DNA of 64,000 nt from Porpolomopsis calyptriformis (lineage: Eukaryota > Basidiomycota > Agaricomycetes > Agaricales > Hygrophoraceae): NCBI GenBank assembly GCA_951640195.1, contig OX621176.1:558001-622000 (forward strand). Reading direction: 5' to 3'. A model generated the notes under the pieces. It had not been told where the DNA came from, did not search any database, and saw only the letters and a program-made list of their open reading frames with translations. The first letter of the stretch is position 1, and each line of letters opens with the position of its first letter. Shown piece by piece: positions 57,922 to 64,000 of the stretch. A program made the position numbers and the translations under genes.

Positions 57922-57931
57922 ATCACGTGAT
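57922..57931. promoter_or_regulatory. E-box palindrome upstream of calmodulin
   Basis: ATCACGTGAT, about 95 bases upstream of the CaM-A start. CACGTG is the site of bHLH factors of the Cbf1/Pho4 type. The same 10-mer precedes the Gypsy-A antisense gene. Confidence 0.4.
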
Positions 57932-59452
57932 TAAATGACGCGGTGCAAAGCCGCCTTTTGCATCTTACTTCGATCAGCGTTGGGGAATCAAAAGCGTGAA
58001 GTGGTGTGCTCGTGGTTATTACAAGTGTGCAACCCGTTGTGACCCCCTGGATATGATCTTGTTTAGATTCGTCAGAAGGTTGCTTGCTGGTCTGAAAAAA
58101 AGGAACCACTCTTTCACTCAACCTTTGGTGTGTGGTTTTGACTTTTGTTGGTTTTATGGTTACCTGACAGGTGTCTCAAAGAAATCCAAGCAAAACTACC
58201 CAAGGGGTCCAGCGAATGCATCCTGTCAAAATGGTGAAAGTGTACTTGCCCAGCCCTCCTCCCCAGGCAACCCTCACATCCTGATGCAAGTACTTGCTAA
58301 ATCTGAACCTGGTACTTTGCTCCGCTCCCTCCCATTTTGATAATCGCTGATGGTATATTGGACTTGTCTTTCATGGTTACCCTGATCGAAACATGTTACT
58401 TTTCCCATGTACTTTGCAACATTTTCACCTGTGACAGCTCTTCTCCTGTCCTTAACCTCATGCTGTCGACTTTCCCACCATCCCTCCAACTTCATCTAAC
58501 AATTCAAACCTCTCCAAGGACTCTGTACCAAACTTGCTCATCAAAATTCATACGAAGCTGCGGGCCCAGCGAGATCTCTTTGCAGACTTTCTACAAATGA
58601 AACCACCTTCTTCCAGCTCCAATGTAAACCTCAAACTCTCAGCCCGTCCCCCAACTCTAAATCATACATGAGCTGACCACCCTCGTCAACAATAGCTCCT
58701 CATGTTTTGAGCATTAGTGCATATGGTTATTCTGGCAGCAAACGCTCAAAATCGACACATATACCAACACAGGCTCGTGAATACCCGTTCATCGTATAAT
58801 CTCACTGGCCATCCCGCTACACAATGCACCGGTTGCTTGCCGCCATCTCCAGGGGTGTTTTGTGTCAACAAAGTTACACATTCAAAACCCCTATTTGAAG
58901 CCTAAGCTGGTTTGATTGCTCAAAACGAAGCCTGGTCACCAATGGGCAGCCAAAGTTTGACTGTCAGTTGTGGATTATTCAAGTCCATCGCCTGATGAAG
59001 TCATCGGGGTCAATGCTGAGGCGGTGATCTGACAAGAATCAGAGGCGTTCAGAGAACATTGGGAAATGAAGAATATTTATTAATAAAAGCAATCTCACGC
59101 AAAAGATGATAGTTCAAGGAAAGCCTACTGGAGTGCGTGCTATAACTGCTCTAATCGGAACATCATATTTACAACACACCAACGAACAGACTCCCAAGCA
59201 GGAGATTTTGACTCTGCGGCACAAGAAGTTCGCTTATTAGTACCCTCAGATGAACAATAAAAATACAGTATCGCATACAGTGAGGCGGGGACAAACCATG
59301 TCGGGACTAACGTGGACATTTAAACTAAATGAATACCAGAGAGATGGCTAATGAAAATAAATTGTACGATGAGACTAAGGTCATTGCAAGAACAATAATT
59401 AGCTTACATCCATGGACACTTGGCCCATGGCCGCTCATTATACGTATCCTAG
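57932..59452. other. Intergenic between calmodulin and NLR2
   Basis: About 1.5 kb holding the CaM-A promoter and the NLR2 3' region. Open frames up to 114 codons occur but have no domain, splice pattern or composition that supports them. Confidence 0.55.
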
Positions 59453-61834
59453 TTAGCTTGGGAGGGAGTATCTGCATAATGGATGCCACTTCGTCACATC
59501 ACCCTTGTAACAAGCAAGATCCTCCGTTGCAGTCCTAGTATTCGGATGGTGGGCTCCTACGGTCTTCTCAATGTAGAGTGCCTCAGCTTCATCGTATCGT
59601 CCTTGTGATTGGTAAACGCTCGCGAGGTTGTGCACTGACATAAAGGTGATGGGTGGTCAGCACCCAGATGTTCCTTGCAGCTAGCTAATGCCCGCTTGTG
59701 GAGGGTCTCAGCCTTATCATATCGTCCTTGTGACTCGTAAACAACTGCGAGGTCGTGAACTGACATAAGCGTGTCTGGGTGGGTGGCGCCCAGATGTTCC
59801 TCTCTGCCAGCCAACGCCTGCTTGTGGAGGGTCTCAGCCTCATTGTATCATCCTTGTGACCAGCAAACAGCTGCGAGGTTGTTCACTGACAAAAGCGTGT
59901 CTGGGTGGTCAGCACCCAGATGTTCCTCTCTGCCAGCCAACGCCCACTTGTGGAGGGTCTCAGCCTCATCGTATCGTCCTTGTGACCGGTATACGCCCGC
60001 GAGGTTGCTCACCGACGAAAGCGTGTATGGGTGGTCAGCACCCAGATGTTCCTCTCTGCCAGCCAACGCTGGCTTGTGGAGGGTCTCAGCCTCATCATAT
60101 CATCCTTGTGCCATGTAAACAAATGCGAGGTTGTTCACTGACATAAGCGTAGACTGATGTTTGGATCCGAACTTCGTTTCGTATGCTTCAAGGACTTGTT
60201 TGCACAGTAATTCAGCATCACCGTATCTTCCTCGGCTCTTCAAATACGTTGCGATCAGCACATTTGCGTCAACCAGCTCAAGGTTCACACCATACTCCTT
60301 ACTCCACAACTGAGTCAGTGATCGTAAATGTGGCATGAACTCTTCGCATTCGGCCCACCGCTCTGGTGATTCGGGGTCTTCTATCTGTTGGAATGAACCA
60401 CAAACAAGCGAGACTGACGACTGAAGCCACTCCCGATACAAGTCCTCTTTCTTCGCGCCTTCATGCCTTATAAATCGGATTAAATCGTGTATCCACAGCG
60501 GAGAGTTTTGTTCAGCAGATCGATATTCCACCAAAGACAGCGCGTGTAATTTATCGATAGCTGCCCGGAGGTTGGCCATTGAGCAAATCAGGGTGACCAG
60601 TGAACGGAACTCGAGGTATATCTCAGAATCACGTTCGGGTTGAGATGGGGCATCCTTTGGTGGGTACTGTGGGTTCAACCATTCTTTGGCCCCTTTGGTG
60701 ATCATCGCAACTGGGATGTTTTCCGGGTCAAGGAACGAAAGAAGTTTGAACAGATTACTGGTATCGATCAATTCTTTTTGCAGTTCATTGAACTGCTTGG
60801 TGAAAGTAGTTGCTACCGATCGCTCCTGGTACCGATTCAAGTCATTCTCCCATTCGACAACCTGTAATCACTGGTGAATAACAATTGAGTACAATATGAG
60901 CATTACATGAGCATACATTTATCTTTTCATCACCCATGTAGATGTTGTGCATTTCATCGAGAGTGGTGCGAGTTTTTCGCATAAACGATGCCGCTTGGAC
61001 AACGGCAAGAGGAAGACGACCAACACACTCGACCACTTCCTTGGCGCGGCTTAATACAGAATGGGTTGCGGTCTCCGAATCGATCCCAGCATCCTGTAGA
61101 AGAAGGTTGGCAGAATCGCACAGTTCAAGAGGATAAAGTTGCAATGTGGAATGATCATTTGCTCCCATAGCCAACAAAGCCTCAGCGACATCCTTGGTCC
61201 GCGTCGTATAAAGGATGTTGCCTCGGACGTTTCTCCGAGGAAGGTGCATCTCAAAAAATTCCATTGAACTGCTGTCGACGTTATCGAAGATGAGAAGCCA
61301 TGGGTCCTGGGATTCTTCCAACCACAGTCGAGCTGCAGTCAGTCTCGCAGTTTGGTCTGGCAAGTATCGATCGGGATGACGGACGAGATTGAGAATTTTC
61401 GCAAGTCCATCGTTTAGTTTATCGGTAGTGGCAGCCGATACCCAGAATATATACGAGTACTGGCCTCGATCGAACGATAGTTTGGCGTAATGCAATATTA
61501 GCTGGGATTTTCCGACGCCAGGCATCCCATATACAGCACAACAGCTTAGTACGCCGTCCTGGGCTTTGCTCAAAGCATTTTGCAGAAAATCCGCTTCTTT
61601 CCCTCTTCCGGTGAAGTGGGCGGAGAGACGACCCATGGGGCAATCGTTGATTGGTGATGCTGGTCCATGCTCACCACCTAGGGTGCAGGCTTTTTGGGAA
61701 TTCCCATAGAGGCTAGCCACTGCTCGAGACAGATTCTCACCTTGCGTATGGACATGATAGATGTTTTGGGTGACCTGATCACGCCCAACAATGTTGACCG
61801 TACTGTCGTGGATTTGAGCGCTAGGCAAAGACAT
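59453..61834 (-). pseudogene. NB-ARC-TPR STAND protein (NLR2), broken
   Basis: Exon 1 61741-61834, intron 61678-61740 (GTGAGA...CCTAG), exon 2 60917-61677, intron 60862-60916 (GTATGC...TACAG), exon 3 60861-59453. The N-terminus has HDSTVNIVGRDQ, homologous to NLR1 exon 1. Next comes NB-ARC: P-loop GMPGVGKS, Walker B LLIFDNVD, and GRLPLAVVQAASF as the GxP block. About five and a half TPRs of 42 aa (YDEAETLHK-ALAGREEHLGA) follow. Two TGA stops (60100-60102, 59848-59850) replace CGA in the G-R-YDEAE junction, and a 1-nt shift lies near 59665. A truncated but signalling-competent NB-ARC protein could still be made. Confidence 0.82.
59630..60230 (-). repeat. 126-bp TPR-coding repeats
   Basis: About five tandem 126-bp units with high nucleotide identity encode tetratricopeptide repeats of 42 aa. 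Both premature stops are CGA-to-TGA changes at the same unit position. Confidence 0.85.
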
Positions 61835-62188
61835 GATGGAGGTGAAGACGAAAGATACGCCGCACAGCCTTAAGGGGCTCCTCATGCTTTGAGCCAAGTT
61901 CTTCCTGTCCTTCGCCGAGCCTAGGAATTCTCAATGATCACCTGACCTGAGATCATAAATCAAATTGTAGATATTGGTAGTCTCAGTAGAAGAATCGAGC
62001 AGGATTTTCACAACGTTTTCGCGCACAATAATTCATGGAGAAAGGTCGATTTACGGATGCCCGTTACAGTAAAAAGAAAACGTAGTGTAAACATATTGCG
62101 TTGTTTGAGAGAATGGGATACAGGCCTGGAAGGAAGAAAAACTGGATCAGTCGTTTGATTCGAAAATAAAAGGCATCCATCCAATCAT
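61835..62188. other. Intergenic: NLR2 promoter and LAS17 3' end
   Basis: About 350 bp between the LAS17 stop and the NLR2 start, both on the minus strand. No distinct motif recognised. Confidence 0.5.
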
Positions 62189-63851
62189 TTAATCCCAGTC
62201 ATCTTCCTCTTCCTCCTCATCACTATCCCCCAGCTTCTTGCTCCTCTCCAGCAACGCCGCGGCAAGTGCGGACGTGAGATCTCCGCCTCCGCCACCCGAG
62301 CCATTCTCCTCCGCCGCCGCCGCCGCCGCAGGGGCAGGGGCGGACCGCGCGGGGAACGAGTTTGGATCAGTCTTGCGCAACGAGTGGACGCCTTTCCCCG
62401 AGATAGACGCAAGGAGTTCATTGCGACCGGGCTGAGGAGCGGGCATGCTTGGCGCAACAGGGGGTGGGGCACCAGCGGCCGGCGGCGGCGGTGGTGGCGG
62501 GGGAGGAGGAGGAGGAGGTGCTCCAGCGGCCGGTGGAGGTGGCGGTGGTGGTGGTGGCGGAGGGGGCGGAGGGAGTGTAGCATTGGCCGGACGAGTGGGC
62601 GGAGGTGGAGCAGCGTTTCGTGAGGGCGGTGGCGGTGGTGGGGACGGAGAGGGTGGTGAGCGGGCGGGCGGGCGTGGGATAGCGTTTCGCGTCGGGGGTG
62701 GTGGAGCTGAGGTCGCAGGTCGGGCTGGCGGTGGCGGTGGCGGAGGTGGGGCAGTGGGTCGACTCGGCGGAAGCTGGGGAGCAGGCGTGATGGTGCTACG
62801 TTGCGGTGGATGCGGCGGGGCTGGTGGCGGTTGTGGAGAACGCGAAGGCGGGGGAGGGCGAGATGGAGGGGAAGGAGCTTGAGGTGGCGGTGGGACCCGA
62901 GCGGGGGGTTGTGGAGTCCGGGAGGGTGGAGGTGGCGCCTGGGGAGCCCGAGGGGCAGGAGGGGGCGGGGGTGGGGGGGAACGAGAGGGTGGCGTTATTG
63001 TAGAGGATGGACCGGAAGAGGACGAAATACTATCCTGTTGTCCGTGAGCCCTCCTCGGCGCGGGTGGAGGAGGTGGTTTCTTCTTAATTGACAGTTCGTT
63101 CTTGTTCGCGCCCCGCAAAAATTCGTGGATAAAATCCATGTTTTGGGCGATGATTTCCTTATCAAACCCTTGATCCTCAAGTCCACGAAGAATGGCTTCC
63201 CAAGACGGGTCGATGTTGTTGGAGACATACCCCTTCTCAGAGTCGTAACCCATATGGGCGACGTGGACAAAAGATCCTGCTGTGGGAGCTGAGATCAGCG
63301 ACTTGTCGATCCTCCCACCGTTCACTGCCTTTTTCTTCTTCTCAGAGGACAACAATTTAGCTGGGAAATGGTGAGCGGGAGATCGATTGCACAGATCAAG
63401 TGGCAGGAACTGACATTTCACTTTCTTAGTCTTAACCTTTTTGAAAAAGGACTTTGCCTCCTTTTCATAGGCGAAAACGAAGCCGATCATACATTCCTGA
63501 GTGGCTTCGATCAATGTTTATCAGTAGAGACAAAGATTTACTCACGTCTCCGGAAAATGAATGAAAGAAGGGCCTGTCTTGAAAATACTCAAAGCCATCG
63601 TACAGTTCATGTTCCCACACCAATCCTCTGGTACCGTCCAGATCGACAAGTTTAAAGCTAAAAGCACCGCTTCCAGAATCCATCACAAAGGCCAACGCTC
63701 CTTGGAGCCCGCCATACGCCCATCGCCTCGGGTTCGGATAGGCAAAGTAAATGCGAGCGAGGGTGGCATAAAGCACTTGGTGCGCAGACGGTGGAAGAGA
63801 AGACCTGACTTTGGTTATATCGTTTGAGCTGAGGCTAGACTGAGTGGGCAT
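62189..63851 (-). CDS. LAS17: WASP/Las17 actin-nucleation promoter
   Basis: Exon 1 63546-63851 and exon 2 62189-63496, joined across a 49-nt intron (GTGAGT...CTCAG), give 537 aa. Residues about 20-130 are a WH1/EVH1 domain (LYATLARIYFAYPNPRRWAY, FVFAYEKEAKSFFKKV), which binds the WIP/verprolin partner. A CRIB-like stretch follows (ISAPTAGSFVHVAHMGYD), then about 230 residues of polyproline for SH3 partners and profilin. A WH2 motif (NELLASISGKGVHSLRKTD) binds actin, and an acidic tail ending EEEEEDDWD, with the tryptophan near the end, binds Arp2/3. It drives branched actin at endocytic sites. The order and length fit fungal Las17/Wsp1. No defect seen. Confidence 0.94.
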
Positions 63852-64000
63852 TCTTGCTCAAGAAAAGATCGCAGTTCAAAGTGCAGACGATGGGAGATGC
63901 GGTACAAAATGCAATGCTCAAGGTCGAACAACAAGAGTCAGTGTGGCCTCGACTTCTCACGCCACTGTGGCATTCAAAATCCAGCCTGTGCAGCTGCGCG
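63852..64000. other. LAS17 upstream region
   Basis: The last 149 bases lie upstream of the LAS17 start. No TATA box or other gene is evident before the window ends. Confidence 0.5.

Noticed and set aside
57996..58340. 114-codon plus-strand ORF upstream of calmodulin
   Set aside because: No domain, no splice structure, no codon-like pattern. It overlaps the expected CaM-A promoter.
62445..62882. Glycine-rich plus-strand ORF
   Set aside because: It is the antisense of the polyproline region of LAS17. The minus frame has WH1, WH2 and acidic motifs.

Overview
This window looks like a chromosome segment from a filamentous basidiomycete, most likely an Agaricomycete (mushroom-forming fungus). Genes carry short introns of about 48-90 nt. 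The recognisable host genes are a PriA-like secreted protein, a Las17/WASP homologue, two calmodulins and two STAND/NLR-type proteins. The transposons are typical of these fungi: Ty3/gypsy chromovirus, Ty1/copia, hAT, pogo and Helitron. I cannot name the species.

Positions 1-12728 are AT-rich, CpG-poor decayed repeat DNA: an LTR plus gag relic (2340-3301), a Helitron helicase relic with a candidate 3' end (5437-6226), a gypsy RNase H/integrase relic (10141-10886), low-complexity tracts and short dispersed repeats. Positions 12729-27354 hold one dead copia element (5-bp target duplication AGTTT). It was later split by a 9.3-kb gypsy element (Gypsy-A, 15006-24325), a solo LTR of the same family (26673-27272) and a 223-bp repeat. 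Gypsy-A carries an extra spliced gene in antisense to gag-pol.

Positions 28484-47830 are one hAT element (hAT-1, target duplication CCCATGAC) swollen from about 3.55 kb to 19.3 kb. A pogo element (30493-41966) sits in its transposase gene. A chromovirus (Gypsy-B, 30861-39824) sits in the pogo transposase, and a 1.7-kb solo LTR (34622-36330) sits in the Gypsy-B reverse transcriptase. A second hAT (hAT-2, 43497-47807) sits 15-23 bp from the right end of hAT-1 and itself contains a Gypsy-A solo LTR and a second copy of the short repeat. Each main boundary is supported by terminal repeats and a target duplication. Subtracting the insertions restores normal sizes: hAT 3.55 kb, hAT-2 about 3.5 kb, pogo 2.5 kb, Gypsy-B 7.25 kb, copia about 4.5 kb. 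The 1.7-kb LTR contains an intact three-exon antisense ORF of 237 aa with its own TATA box.

From 47948 the sequence changes to CpG-containing, spliced host genes. NLR1 (NACHT plus 13 nearly identical WD40 repeats, + strand, intact after splicing) starts only 109 bp beyond the transposon nest. It is followed by priA-like (52677-54333, +), an 86-aa conserved-looking small gene (55234-55632, -), a divergent calmodulin (55788-56731, -), a canonical 149-aa calmodulin (56957-57828, -), NLR2 (NB-ARC plus TPR, 59453-61834, -, broken) and LAS17 (62189-63851, -). NLR1 and NLR2 face each other and share a homologous first exon although their ATPase and sensor domains differ. The two calmodulins share an eight-exon structure with micro-exons of 7, 12 and 11 nt.

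The strongest candidates for something little described are the antisense spliced genes inside gypsy elements, the shared N-terminal exon of the NLR pair, and the micro-exon calmodulin tandem. All calls rest on reading the sequence; no database search was possible.
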